A DNA stretch of 56,151 nucleotides from Burkholderia sp. E7m39 (GTDB taxonomy: Bacteria; Pseudomonadota; Gammaproteobacteria; Burkholderiales; Burkholderiaceae). Under the pieces are notes generated by a model. That model did no database searches. It was not told the origin of the DNA and was given only the letters and a program-made list of their open reading frames with translations. The DNA is taken from NCBI GenBank assembly GCA_001319865.1, contig BBSL01000069.1:1-56151 (forward strand), in the 5' to 3' direction. Position 1 is the first letter of the stretch. Every line of letters starts with the position of its first letter. The position numbers and the translations under genes are program-made. Positions 35,121-44,184 of this stretch are shown piece after piece.

Positions 35121-36650
35121 ATGAGCCAGCCGATCCGCTTTTACCACCGCAACGCGATCCGTGAGATCGCCGACGCGCCCGTCACCCGCACCGTCCTTCA
35201 ATATCTGCGCGAAGACGCGCGCTGCACGGGCACGAAGGAAGGCTGCGCCGAAGGCGACTGCGGCGCCTGCACCGTCGTCATCGGCGAGCGCGACGACGCG
35301 GGCGGCGTCAGCTTCAAGGCGGTCAACGCATGCATCCAGTTTCTGCCGACGCTCGACGGCAAGGCGCTCTTCACCGTCGAAGACCTGCGCCAGCCCGACG
35401 GCAGCCTGCATCCCGTGCAGGAAGCGCTGGTCGAGTGCCACGGCTCGCAGTGCGGCTTCTGCACGCCGGGTTTCGTGATGTCGATGTGGTCGATGTACGA
35501 GAAGCACGGCCACGAGCATGCATGCGCGAACCGGACGGTGCCGAACCGCGCCGATATCGCCAACGCGCTGACGGGCAACCTGTGCCGCTGCACCGGCTAC
35601 CGGCCGATCATCGAGGCCGCCGAGCGCATGTTCCAGTTGCCCGCGCCGAAAGCGCCCGTCGACGTCAAATCGCTTGCGGAAAAGCTCGCGGCAATCGGGC
35701 GCACCGACACCTTCCACTACGAACACAACGGCCAGACCTTCGACGCGCCGCGCACCGTCGCCGCGCTCGCGAAGATCAAGGCCGACGCGCCCGGCACGCG
35801 CATTCTCGCTGGCAGTACCGACATCGGCCTGTGGGTCACGAAGATGATGCGCGAGCTCGGCCATATCGTGTACGTCGGTCAGATCGACGAAATGTGCAAG
35901 CTCGAAACGAACGACGACTGGATCGAGATCGGCGCGGGCGTCACTGTCGAGCGCGCCTACGCGGAACTGGCGAAGCAGTATCCCGAACTCACCGAGATGT
36001 GGCAGCGCTTCGCGTCGCTGCCCATCCGCAACGCGGGCACGCTGGGCGGCAACGTCGCGAACGGCTCGCCCATCGGCGATTCGATGCCGGGGCTGATCGC
36101 GCTGGGCGCACGCGTCGTGCTGCGCGGCGGCGACATCGAGCGCGAGCTGCCGCTCGAAGACCTGTACCTCGCGTATCAGAGGAAGGACATGGCGGAGCAC
36201 GAGTTCGTCGTCGGGCTGAAGGTGCCCGCGCGCAACGAGGCGCGCAAACACTTCACGTTCCGCACGTACAAGATTTCGAAGCGCTTCGATTCGGACATTT
36301 CGGCCGTGTGCGCCGCGTTCTCGTTCATTGCCGACGGCGAGACGATCCGCGAGCCGCGCATCGCGTTCGGCGGCATGGCGGCGACACCGAAGCGCGCGAC
36401 GCAAGCCGAAGCCGCGCTCGCCGATGCCGACTGGCACGAAGCGACGGCGCAGGCCGCAATGATTGCGCTTGGCAACGACTATCAACCGCTCTCCGACATG
36501 CGCGCGACGAGCGACTACCGCCTCGAGGCGGCGAAGAACACGCTGTATCGCTTCTGGCTCGAAACGCGCCCGAACAATCCGCTGCAAAAGAGCGCGATCG
36601 ATGTGCGCGCGGTCGTCGCGGCCGGTGCGGACGCTGGTGCAGAAGCCTAA
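35121..36650 (+). CDS. xdhA: Xanthine dehydrogenase small subunit XdhA
   Basis: Iron-sulfur and FAD subunit of the bacterial xanthine dehydrogenase, which oxidises hypoxanthine to xanthine to urate. ATG 35121 (MSQPIRFYHRN) is the family start; 509 residues. The first 2Fe-2S cluster is bound by Cys in TGTKEGCAEGDCGACTVV, the second by CGFCTPG and NLCRCTGYRP (about 110-160). The FAD domain has ILAGSTDIGLWVTK (about 230-240) and GTLGGNVANGSPIGDSMP, and a CO-dehydrogenase flavoprotein C-terminal domain follows. xdhB begins 30 bases later. Confidence 0.96.
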   Translation: MSQPIRFYHRNAIREIADAPVTRTVLQYLREDARCTGTKEGCAEGDCGACTVVIGERDDAGGVSFKAVNACIQFLPTLDGKALFTVEDLRQPDGSLHPVQEALVECHGSQCGFCTPGFVMSMWSMYEKHGHEHACANRTVPNRADIANALTGNLCRCTGYRPIIEAAERMFQLPAPKAPVDVKSLAEKLAAIGRTDTFHYEHNGQTFDAPRTVAALAKIKADAPGTRILAGSTDIGLWVTKMMRELGHIVYVGQIDEMCKLETNDDWIEIGAGVTVERAYAELAKQYPELTEMWQRFASLPIRNAGTLGGNVANGSPIGDSMPGLIALGARVVLRGGDIERELPLEDLYLAYQRKDMAEHEFVVGLKVPARNEARKHFTFRTYKISKRFDSDISAVCAAFSFIADGETIREPRIAFGGMAATPKRATQAEAALADADWHEATAQAAMIALGNDYQPLSDMRATSDYRLEAAKNTLYRFWLETRPNNPLQKSAIDVRAVVAAGADAGAEA

Positions 36651-36680
36651 GGAAGCAAAGGAACACGGAGAACCCACAGA

Positions 36681-39032
36681 ATGAACCAGCAAGCCGAACC
36701 GTTCCTGAAGGACGCAAAAGAACTGGCCGAGTTCACGCAAGTGCACGTGTCGCGTCCGCATGAGTCCGCGCATCTGCACGTGAGCGGGCGCGCCACGTAT
36801 ACCGACGACATCCCCGAAATCGCGGGCACGCTGCACGCGGCGCTTGGCCTGTCGCCGAAAGCGCACGCGAAGATCCTGTCGATGTCGTTCGACAAGGTGC
36901 GTGCGACGCCCGGCGTCGTCGCCGTGTTCACGGCGGGCGACATTCCCGGCCATAACGATTGCGCGCCGATCGTCAAAGGCGATGATCCGATTCTCGCGGA
37001 CGGCGTCGTGCAGTACGTCGGTCAGCCGATGTTCATCGTCGTCGCGACGTCGCACGATGCGGCGCGGCTCGGCGCGCGTCGCGCGGACATCGAATTCGAG
37101 GAATTGCCTGCTGTGCTGACGGCGCAGCAGGCGCGCGCCGCGAACCAGAGCGTGATTCCGCCGATGAGACTCGCGCGCGGCGACGCGGCCACGAAGCTCG
37201 CGCACGCGACGCATCGCGACGCGGGTGAAATGCTGCTCGGCGGCCAGGAGCAGTTTTATCTGGAAGGGCAGATTTCGTACGCCGTGCCGAAGGACGACGA
37301 CGGCATGCACGTCTGGTGCTCGACGCAGCATCCGACGGAAATGCAGCATCTCGTCGCGCACGTGCTCGGCGTGCATTCGCACAACGTGCTGGTCGAATGC
37401 CGGCGGATGGGCGGCGGCTTCGGCGGCAAGGAATCGCAGTCGGGTCTGTTCGCGTGTTGCGCGTCGCTCGCGGCGTGGAAGCTGCTGTGTCCCGTCAAGC
37501 TGCGTCCCGATCGCGACGACGACATGATGGTCACGGGCAAGCGCCACGATTTCCACTACACGTACGACGTCGGCTACGACGACGACGGGTTGATCGAGGG
37601 CGTATCCGTCGATATGACCTCGCGCTGCGGCTTTTCCGCCGATCTGTCCGGCCCTGTGATGACGCGCGCCGTGTGCCACTTCGACAACGTGTACTTTTTG
37701 TCGGACGTGGCCATCGACGGTTTCTGCGGCAAGACCAACACGCAGTCGAACACGGCGTTTCGCGGTTTCGGCGGCCCGCAGGGCGCGTTCGCGATCGAGT
37801 ACATCATCGACGACATCGCGCGCTCGCTCGGCAAGGATTCGCTCGACGTGCGCCGCCGCAATCTGTACGGCAAGACTGAGCGCAACCAGACGCCGTACGG
37901 CCAGATCGTCGAAGACAACGTGATTCACGAACTGATCGACGAACTCGAAGCGACCAGCAATTACCGCCGGCGCCGCGCCGAAGTGCTCGAATTCAACCGC
38001 AACAACGAGGTGCTGAAGAAGGGCCTCGCGCTCACGCCTTGCAAGTTCGGCATCGCGTTCAACGTCACGCACTTCAACCAGGCGGGCGCGCTGGTTCATA
38101 TCTATACCGACGGCTCCGTGCTCGTGAATCACGGCGGCACGGAAATGGGCCAGGGTTTGAACACGAAGGTCGCGCAAGTGGTCGCGCATGAACTCGGCGT
38201 GAGCTTCGGTCGCGTGCGCGTGACGGCGACGGATACGTCGAAAGTGGCGAACACGTCGGCCACGGCGGCATCGACGGGATCGGACCTGAACGGCAAGGCC
38301 GCGCAGGATGCCGCGCGCCAGTTGCGCGAGCGTCTGTCCGCGTTTGCGGCGGAGAAATTCGGCGCGGGCGAAGTCACGGCATCGCAGGTGCGTTTTGCAG
38401 GCGACTGCGTGCTGGTCGGCGACGCAATCTTGCCGTTCGAGGAAGTCATCGCGAAGGCGTATCTCGCGCGCGTGCAGTTGTGGTCCGACGGCTTCTACGC
38501 CACGCCCAAGCTCTACTGGGATCAGGCGAAGCTGCAAGGGCGGCCGTTTTTCTACTACTCGTACGGCGCGGCCGTGTCGGAAGTGGTGATCGACACGCTG
38601 ACGGGCGAAATGCGCGTGCTGCGCGCCGATGCGTTGCATGACGTGGGCGCGTCGCTGAATCCCGCCATCGACGTCGGCCAGGTGGAAGGCGGCTTCATTC
38701 AGGGCATGGGCTGGCTGACGACGGAAGAGTTGTGGTGGAACGCGGGCGGCAAGCTGATGACGCACGCGCCGTCCACGTACAAGATTCCGACCGTCAACGA
38801 CACGCCGCCCGATTTTCGCGTGCGCCTCTTCAAGAACCGCAACGCGGAGGACAGCATTCATCGCTCGAAGGCAACGGGCGAGCCGCCGCTTTTGCTGCCG
38901 TTCTCGGTGTTCTTCGCGATCCGCGATGCCGTCGCGGCTGTCGGCGATTACAAGATGAATCCGCCGCTGAACGCGCCCGCGACGGCCGAAGAAATTCTCA
39001 AGGCAGTCCGCGCCGTGCGCGCCGGTCGATAA
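36681..39032 (+). CDS. xdhB: Xanthine dehydrogenase large subunit XdhB
   Basis: Molybdenum-cofactor subunit, 783 residues. The first domain (about 30-140) is the MoCo hammerhead, the rest the two Mo-binding domains. Visible are LGGQEQFYLEGQ, RRMGGGFGGKESQSG, NTAFRGFGGPQGAFAIEY, GGTEMGQGLNTK, and the catalytic Glu669 in GQVEGGFIQGMG. The C-terminus matches the bacterial XdhB length. Together with xdhA this forms the alpha2beta2 enzyme; the third gene xdhC follows after 17 bases. Confidence 0.96.
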   Translation: MNQQAEPFLKDAKELAEFTQVHVSRPHESAHLHVSGRATYTDDIPEIAGTLHAALGLSPKAHAKILSMSFDKVRATPGVVAVFTAGDIPGHNDCAPIVKGDDPILADGVVQYVGQPMFIVVATSHDAARLGARRADIEFEELPAVLTAQQARAANQSVIPPMRLARGDAATKLAHATHRDAGEMLLGGQEQFYLEGQISYAVPKDDDGMHVWCSTQHPTEMQHLVAHVLGVHSHNVLVECRRMGGGFGGKESQSGLFACCASLAAWKLLCPVKLRPDRDDDMMVTGKRHDFHYTYDVGYDDDGLIEGVSVDMTSRCGFSADLSGPVMTRAVCHFDNVYFLSDVAIDGFCGKTNTQSNTAFRGFGGPQGAFAIEYIIDDIARSLGKDSLDVRRRNLYGKTERNQTPYGQIVEDNVIHELIDELEATSNYRRRRAEVLEFNRNNEVLKKGLALTPCKFGIAFNVTHFNQAGALVHIYTDGSVLVNHGGTEMGQGLNTKVAQVVAHELGVSFGRVRVTATDTSKVANTSATAASTGSDLNGKAAQDAARQLRERLSAFAAEKFGAGEVTASQVRFAGDCVLVGDAILPFEEVIAKAYLARVQLWSDGFYATPKLYWDQAKLQGRPFFYYSYGAAVSEVVIDTLTGEMRVLRADALHDVGASLNPAIDVGQVEGGFIQGMGWLTTEELWWNAGGKLMTHAPSTYKIPTVNDTPPDFRVRLFKNRNAEDSIHRSKATGEPPLLLPFSVFFAIRDAVAAVGDYKMNPPLNAPATAEEILKAVRAVRAGR

Positions 39033-40672
39033 GGAAGAGGGCGCTCGCCATGATGCACGTTCCGTCTTTCGCAGAGACTCCCGTTCAGGTCGGCCGATGC
39101 CGCGGCCATGCGACGAAGCTGCCGCCGCCAATGCACATCGTGCTGTTCGGCGCGGGCCACGTCGGCCATGCGCTGATCGCGCTGCTCGGCCGGCTGCCTT
39201 GCGTCGTGCAGTGGGTCGACGAGCGCGACGAGCTGTTCCCCGACGAAGTGCCCGCGAACGTGCAGATCGAAGCGACCGACACGCCCGACGCCATCGTCGA
39301 CCAGGCACCCGCCGGTGCGTACTTCCTCGTGATGACGCACAACCACGCGCTCGATTTCGCGCTGGCCGAGCGCATCATGCGCCGGCGCGATTTTGCGTAC
39401 TTCGGCATGATCGGTTCGAAGACCAAGCGCGTGAAGTTCGAGCGCCGGCTGATCGATCGCGGTGTCGATCCGCTGCGCCTGTTCGAGATGACGTGTCCGA
39501 TCGGCGTGCCGGGTATCGTCGACAAGGCGCCGACGTCGATTGCCGTCGCGGTGTGCGCGGAGTTGCTGCAGGTGAGGTCGCAGCAGATTTCGCTGGCCGA
39601 TCTCGCGCCTGTTCAGCAGGCGGAGTGCGCAGGCGTCTGATTCATCCGCCGATTCCTCCAGCGGGCGCGGCGGAAGTTTTCGCCGCGTCTGTTTTTTTCC
39701 CGTCTTCGTTTGGTCCGACTTCGCGGTGGTCCGCGAGCGCCGCGCCTTCTTCGCGACGAGCAGCTCCGACACTTGCGCCATCAGGCCGCGCAGCCACGCG
39801 ACATCGCTTGGCCGGTCGGGCTGCGGATGCCACATCTGATAGCACTTGATGCGCGGAAACGGAATCGGCACGTCGACGACGGCAAGCGGCAGCATCTCCG
39901 CGTAATGCAGCGCGAAGCGGCGCGTCGTCGTGAAGATCAGGTCCGATTGCAGCAGCACTTGCGGCACGAGCCCGAAGTACGGCAGCGTCGCGACGACGCG
40001 GCGCGACGCGTGTGCGCGCGCGAAGCCCGTGTCGATTGCGCCGCCGCGCGCGCCGCTGTAGTGAGCGGGCGCGAGATGCGGCGCGGCGAGATAGGCGTCG
40101 CGCGTGAGAGGTGCCTTCGCGAGGGGATGATCGGCGCGCATCATGCACACGACGGTATCGGAGAACAGGTCGCTGCGCTCGAAGCGCGCGTCGGGCTTCG
40201 GCCAGTTGCCGATCACGAGGTCGAGGTCGCCCGCATCGAGTGCGCCGGCGTGATCGAACAGCGGTCCCAGCGACTCGATCTCGAGCCGCGCATGCGGCGC
40301 CGCCTCGCGAAACTGCGCGATCACGGTCGGCATGAAGAAGTCGTTGAGGTAGTCGGGCGCGGCGATGCGGAACGTGCGGCGCGAGCGGTCAGGCTCGAAG
40401 TCGCCATGCGGCGTGGCGACGAAGTCGACGTCGCGCAACACCTTCTGCGCCGACGCAAGCAGCGATTCGCCGTATTCCGTGGGCACCATGCCGGACTTGC
40501 CGCGCACGAGAATCGGATCGTTCAGCGTTTCGCGCAGCTTGCGCAGCGCGGTGCTGATGGCCGGTTGCGTCTGGTTCAGCCGCAGCGCCGTCTGCGTGAC
40601 GCTGCGCTCGACCAGCAGCGTGCGCAGCACGCGCACGAGCCAGATATCGAGAGAAGCGGCGGTGGCGTCCAT
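38948..40672 (-). CDS. LysR family regulator with an antisense run-on
   Basis: The first ~310 residues are a good LysR protein: helix-turn-helix at about 10-65 (SVTQTALRLNQTQPAISTAL), NodD/CatM-like effector domain, and a basic Lys/Arg tail (KKARRSRTTAKSDQTKTGKK). A stop would be expected near 39650, but the frame stays open to 38948, running antisense through all of xdhC and into the end of xdhB; the added 250 residues are Arg/His-rich shadow sequence. Either the stop was lost by a small change in the tail, or the tail is genuine and translation ends in an artefact. The core is at 39730-40672. Its position convergent to xdh suggests purine-related control, as an inference only. Confidence 0.8.
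   Translation of the reverse strand: MDATAASLDIWLVRVLRTLLVERSVTQTALRLNQTQPAISTALRKLRETLNDPILVRGKSGMVPTEYGESLLASAQKVLRDVDFVATPHGDFEPDRSRRTFRIAAPDYLNDFFMPTVIAQFREAAPHARLEIESLGPLFDHAGALDAGDLDLVIGNWPKPDARFERSDLFSDTVVCMMRADHPLAKAPLTRDAYLAAPHLAPAHYSGARGGAIDTGFARAHASRRVVATLPYFGLVPQVLLQSDLIFTTTRRFALHYAEMLPLAVVDVPIPFPRIKCYQMWHPQPDRPSDVAWLRGLMAQVSELLVAKKARRSRTTAKSDQTKTGKKQTRRKLPPRPLEESADESDACALRLLNRREIGQRNLLRPHLQQLRAHRDGNRRRRLVDDTRHADRTRHLEQAQRIDTAIDQPALELHALGLRTDHAEVRKIAPAHDALGQREIERVVVRHHEEVRTGGCLVDDGVGRVGRFDLHVRGHFVGEQLVALVDPLHDARQPAEQRDQRMADVARAEQHDVHWRRQLRRMAAASADLNGSLCERRNVHHGERPLPYRPARTARTALRISSAVAGAFSGGFIL
39050..39640 (+). CDS. xdhC: Xanthine dehydrogenase accessory protein XdhC, lacking the usual N-terminal domain
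   Basis: XdhC binds molybdenum cofactor, helps add its sulfido ligand and inserts it into XdhB. This frame codes only 196 residues, against roughly 330 in the family. The Rossmann domain is intact (HIVLFGAGHVGHALIALLG from about residue 29, YFGMIGSKTKRVKFERRL, and GVPGIVDKAPTSIAVAV), but the N-terminal XdhC/CoxI domain (with its Cys-bearing cofactor site) is missing, and no frame between the xdhB stop and this start encodes it. The first 25 residues look like leftover sequence. It may be a functional short form, a deletion, or dead; the LysR frame runs antisense through it. Confidence 0.75.
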   Translation: MMHVPSFAETPVQVGRCRGHATKLPPPMHIVLFGAGHVGHALIALLGRLPCVVQWVDERDELFPDEVPANVQIEATDTPDAIVDQAPAGAYFLVMTHNHALDFALAERIMRRRDFAYFGMIGSKTKRVKFERRLIDRGVDPLRLFEMTCPIGVPGIVDKAPTSIAVAVCAELLQVRSQQISLADLAPVQQAECAGV

Positions 40673-40898
40673 GAATCGGCGGGGCGGTGCAGGCCCGTTA
40701 AGGCGTTTCGAATGCGTGTGTCAGACGGCATCGCGCGTGCGGCGGCATCTTCCGACGCGAGGCCGCGCGCACGCGCGCGAAGCTATAACCATAGGCCCGT
40801 TTGCCCTGCGCAAGCCATAGCGGACGCCATATGACGGGCATCACGGCGGGCCTCCTCGCGGCGCAACCTCCACGCGGCGGGATGCGCCGCGGCGCCGC

Positions 40899-41543
40899 TC
40901 AGGCCTTCGCCAACCCGGACGGCAGCGACGTGATCCGCTTGACTTCCTTCGAGTCGAGCCAGTTCGGTGTGCGCGCGCAGTAGAGCACCATCGGCAGCGC
41001 GTCTTCGCCCCAGAACAACTGCTTGTTCAGCCAGAAGGTCGGCACGCCGAACACGCCGAGCGCGATCGCATCCGTGACGTTGCGCGCCAGTTGCGCGCGC
41101 GTCGATTCGCGCGCGATCAGCTCTGCGCCGTCGGGCGCGTTCAGCCGCTCGCACAGATCGGCGAAACCATCCGGCGTCGACGGATCCCGCCCATCGCGCC
41201 AGATAAAGCGGAAAATCTCGCGCACCGTGTGCAGGTCGGAGCCGAGCGCGATCGACAGCAGCATCGGTTTCGTGGAGTCGAACGGATGGGCGGGCGGCAT
41301 GCGAAACGGAATGCCCAGTTGCTCCGCGCGAAAGAGCGCATACCGGTACGTGAAAATGCGTTTCGCGGGCACGTCGTAGGCGACCCGCTGCCCCCAGTGA
41401 CGATACAGCTCGTGCAGCAGCACGGGCGTCAGCACGAAGGGCAGTCCGGGCCATTTGTCGTGCTGTTCGAGAAGCAGATACGAGAACGGTGAGACAAAGT
41501 CGTAAAACCACAGTGGCTGCGTGGCGTCGATGCCATTGGTCAT
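40899..41543 (-). CDS. 2-hydroxychromene-2-carboxylate isomerase family protein (DsbA fold)
   Basis: 214-residue protein of the DsbA/kappa-GST superfamily. The start WFYDFVSPFSYLLLEQH carries the Ser18 that replaces the DsbA Cys and binds glutathione in the naphthalene-pathway isomerase; GVFGVPTFWLNKQLFWGED near the C-terminus is the cis-proline loop. Relatives isomerise hydroxychromene carboxylate or act as glutathione transferases. No aromatic catabolic genes are adjacent, so the substrate is unknown. Confidence 0.85.
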   Translation of the reverse strand: MTNGIDATQPLWFYDFVSPFSYLLLEQHDKWPGLPFVLTPVLLHELYRHWGQRVAYDVPAKRIFTYRYALFRAEQLGIPFRMPPAHPFDSTKPMLLSIALGSDLHTVREIFRFIWRDGRDPSTPDGFADLCERLNAPDGAELIARESTRAQLARNVTDAIALGVFGVPTFWLNKQLFWGEDALPMVLYCARTPNWLDSKEVKRITSLPSGLAKA

Positions 41544-41789
41544 GATGTCTCCCGGTTGCCTGAACGGCGGACTGTCGGCGGTGCCGTGCTTCAGCCCGTT
41601 CTGGTTGTTTCGATCTTACGCGGAGCACGCCGCGTGCGCATCATTGGACGAAATGCCGTCGCGGCAGCGCGCGGCACACCAAAACCCGACCATGCCAGAG
41701 ACGGGGCGGGCATTTGCGTTGCATTCACGTTGGATTTGCGCGCGTTTGCGCCGCGCTTGCGCCGCGTTTGCAATTTGGCGCCGGGCGCT

Positions 41790-43325
41790 TCACGAGCCCG
41801 AACCGCCGTGACCCGCTTCCTCGCTTTCCCGGTCCGGCTCGCCATCGGTCTCCCGATCCGACGGCCCCGCGTGGCTCGCCGCTCGCGCCTGGGCCCGGCC
41901 AATCGCGCCCGGCGGACTCGGGACGGGCGCCTGGGACGCGCTGCCCGCGTCGCGCGCGGCTTCGGAATCGCGCGTGAGGCGGGCCCGCACGAAGCCGATA
42001 TGCTCGCGCAGCACATAAAACTGATCCGCATACGCAAGCGGCATTTTCAGCCCATTGACGGACTCTTCGATCTTGTCGAGCCGCTCGACGAGCGCCTCGC
42101 GGTCCGCCGCCGACGTATCGCCCAGCGCCTCGCGTTCGATCGCGATCAGCGCGCCGTACCAGCGGTAGATGCGCGACTTGACGCGCCATGCATACAGCGA
42201 CGGCACGAGCCGCAGCCCCGGAATCAGCACGACGATGATGGGCACCAGCACGACCAGCAGCCGGTCCGCGAGACTCGCGAGCCAGAACGGCAGCACCCGG
42301 TACAGGAAGCTCTTGCCGGACTTGTAGTAGCGCGCGGCGTCGTCGCTGATCGGGAAGTCGCGGGCGAGCGGCGCCGGGAATTCGCCCGCCTTCTGCAGCG
42401 CCGTCGCGCGGCCGTGCACCTCACGCGCCGCTTCGATCAGCAGATCGGACAGCGCCGGGTGCAGCGAATCGCGCGCGACCAGTTCTTCCGTCGGGGCGAC
42501 CATATGGAGCGCGGTCGACGGCAGGTTTTTGCCGAGGTCGAACGAGCCCATCGGCATTTCGATCTGCGTCAGATACGGAAAGCGCTTCGCATACGCACCC
42601 GCCTGCGTGAAGTCGTAGAACTGCACGCCCGCCGTCCGATACAGCTTGCCCATCACAGGCGGCTGGGCGGAGTCGCCCGTCAGGAAAGCCGCGTCGATCT
42701 TGCCTTCCGTGAGCGCCTTCGCGGCGTCGTCGCCGGACAGGGACAAGAGCTTCGTCGGTCCGTCGGGCGTGATGCCGTTGGCCTTCAGCAGCTGCAGCGC
42801 CAGCTCGCGCGTGCCGCTGCCTTCGGCGCCGATTGCGATGCGCTTGCCCTTGAACTCGGACAGCAGCGTGACCATCGGCCCTCGATAGAAGATCGCCACA
42901 GGCACATACGCGACGCTGCCGAGCGACATCAGATTGTCCGTCGACTTCTGCGGCGCGACGCCGTCCTGCACGAAGCCGACGTCGACGTTAGCGTGGGGAT
43001 CGGTCAGGCGCCGATAGTTGTCGAGCGAGCCTTCCGTCTCCAGCACGTTCAGCGTGATGCGGTTGCGCGCGAGGATCTCCTTGTACTTCTGCGCGGCGAC
43101 CCAAAAGGTGCTGCCTTTGGGACCCGCCGCCATCGTCATCGTGCTGGGTGGCGCGGGCTGGATCAGGCGCACGGCGACATAGATCGCCACGGCGCTGATC
43201 ACGAGGATCGGGCCGAACGAGACGGCGAGGTCGCGCCATGAAATCGCCACGAACCGGGCGACGAGGCGGGGCGGGGGCTTGCGTTGGGCGGTGCGTTCCG
43301 GGCGACGTCCGTCGGAAGGCTTCAT
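41790..43325 (-). CDS. Membrane-anchored TAXI-type TRAP solute-binding protein (orphan)
   Basis: 511-residue protein with an N-terminal membrane helix (about 35-55), a TAXI solute-binding domain (about 65-340, with PKGSTFWVAAQKYKEI, VDVGFVQDG and KRIAIGAEGSGTR), a second membrane helix (about 350-375, LLVVLVPIIVVLIPGL), and a Glu/Arg/Asp-rich cytoplasmic tail. Ordinary TAXI proteins are free periplasmic receptors for a DctQM permease; no dctQ, dctM or fused permease is seen on either side here. A sensing role is possible. The tail ends in Gly/Ser/Glu-rich low-complexity sequence. Confidence 0.85.
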   Translation of the reverse strand: MKPSDGRRPERTAQRKPPPRLVARFVAISWRDLAVSFGPILVISAVAIYVAVRLIQPAPPSTMTMAAGPKGSTFWVAAQKYKEILARNRITLNVLETEGSLDNYRRLTDPHANVDVGFVQDGVAPQKSTDNLMSLGSVAYVPVAIFYRGPMVTLLSEFKGKRIAIGAEGSGTRELALQLLKANGITPDGPTKLLSLSGDDAAKALTEGKIDAAFLTGDSAQPPVMGKLYRTAGVQFYDFTQAGAYAKRFPYLTQIEMPMGSFDLGKNLPSTALHMVAPTEELVARDSLHPALSDLLIEAAREVHGRATALQKAGEFPAPLARDFPISDDAARYYKSGKSFLYRVLPFWLASLADRLLVVLVPIIVVLIPGLRLVPSLYAWRVKSRIYRWYGALIAIEREALGDTSAADREALVERLDKIEESVNGLKMPLAYADQFYVLREHIGFVRARLTRDSEAARDAGSASQAPVPSPPGAIGRAQARAASHAGPSDRETDGEPDRESEEAGHGGSGS

Positions 43326-44184
43326 GAGAATGCTTGACTGTCAGGTGAGTTTGGTTTGTCGGGCGGGCGCGCCACGCGGGCTTGCGTGGCGGCCCGGCGG
43401 CATCGCGGGCGGCCGCCATGCGTGCGCGGCCGGGTGTCGCAAGGCGCCGGGGGCGCCCATTTCGACGTTCGCGCCGATGGTACATGAGATTGACGGCGCG
43501 GCGGCGCGCCCGGGCGGATCGCCGCGCGACAAACGCGTAACAAAAAGTGACCTCGGGGGCCGCGAGCAACGCGCGACTTCGCTTCCGCCGGGCGCTGCCG
43601 CGCGGGCCGCCGGGTCGGCTGATGGGGGCATGACTGGGCACATGAATGGGCGCACGGATGGCTGCACCGGATGGCCGCACGGATGGCTGCACCGACGTCC
43701 GCACGGAAAGCCGCCCGGATGGCTGCACCGATGTCCGCACGGAAAGCCGCCCCCGCCAACGACGCCCGCCATGCCCGCTCGGCGCTCCGTGAAGCTCCGC
43801 TTGCGACATGCGAATCGCGCGAAGGCGGCGCCGCAAACCGTGCATGACACGCGATATCCTTTGCAGAACTTTCAAGGCTAGATTACATTGGCAACGCTGC
43901 CGCGAATCAAACGTTGGCGCAGCGCGACCCGGGCAGACTCCTACCAGACCTGGGCACGCTGCCAACGCCGCGGCGGGCGGCGGGCGGCCGGCGCCGCGCA
44001 TCGTCATGCACCGTGCAGCGCGCAGGCCGTCGCCACTTCCCATGCCTCTCTCGCAGACCGTGATAACGCTCCAGGCTCTCCATCGCCTCGTTGCGCGTTT
44101 GCGCGCGCGCACGCGATCGGGCCGCCCGCAGTCGTAACCAGCCGCTAGTCAAACGCGGTCCAAACCAAAGCAAAAGGAGAAGTT
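43326..44184. other. Long intergenic region upstream of the BON gene
   Basis: About 860 bases without a convincing gene. It contains a tandem repeat at 43656-43752. A short AT-richer patch near 43850-43900 and the 44150-44184 stretch with AAGGAGAAG before the BON ATG may hold promoter and ribosome site. The plus-strand frames here are shadows. Confidence 0.5.
43656..43752 (+). repeat. Tandem repeat array with a 36-bp unit
   Basis: Two 36-bp units at 43681-43716 and 43717-43752, beginning GGATGGCTGCACCGA, differ at one base. Partial units (GGATGGCTGCACC and GGATGGCCGCAC) precede them from 43656. The repeat has no coding sense. Confidence 0.8.

Noticed and set aside
35064..39308. 1414-codon open frame on the minus strand
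   Set aside because: It is antisense to xdhA-xdhB, Arg/His-rich, has no family motif and no ribosome site; a GC-rich shadow frame.
41556..43241. 561-codon plus-strand frame
   Set aside because: Antisense to the TAXI-type gene; composition is that of a shadow.
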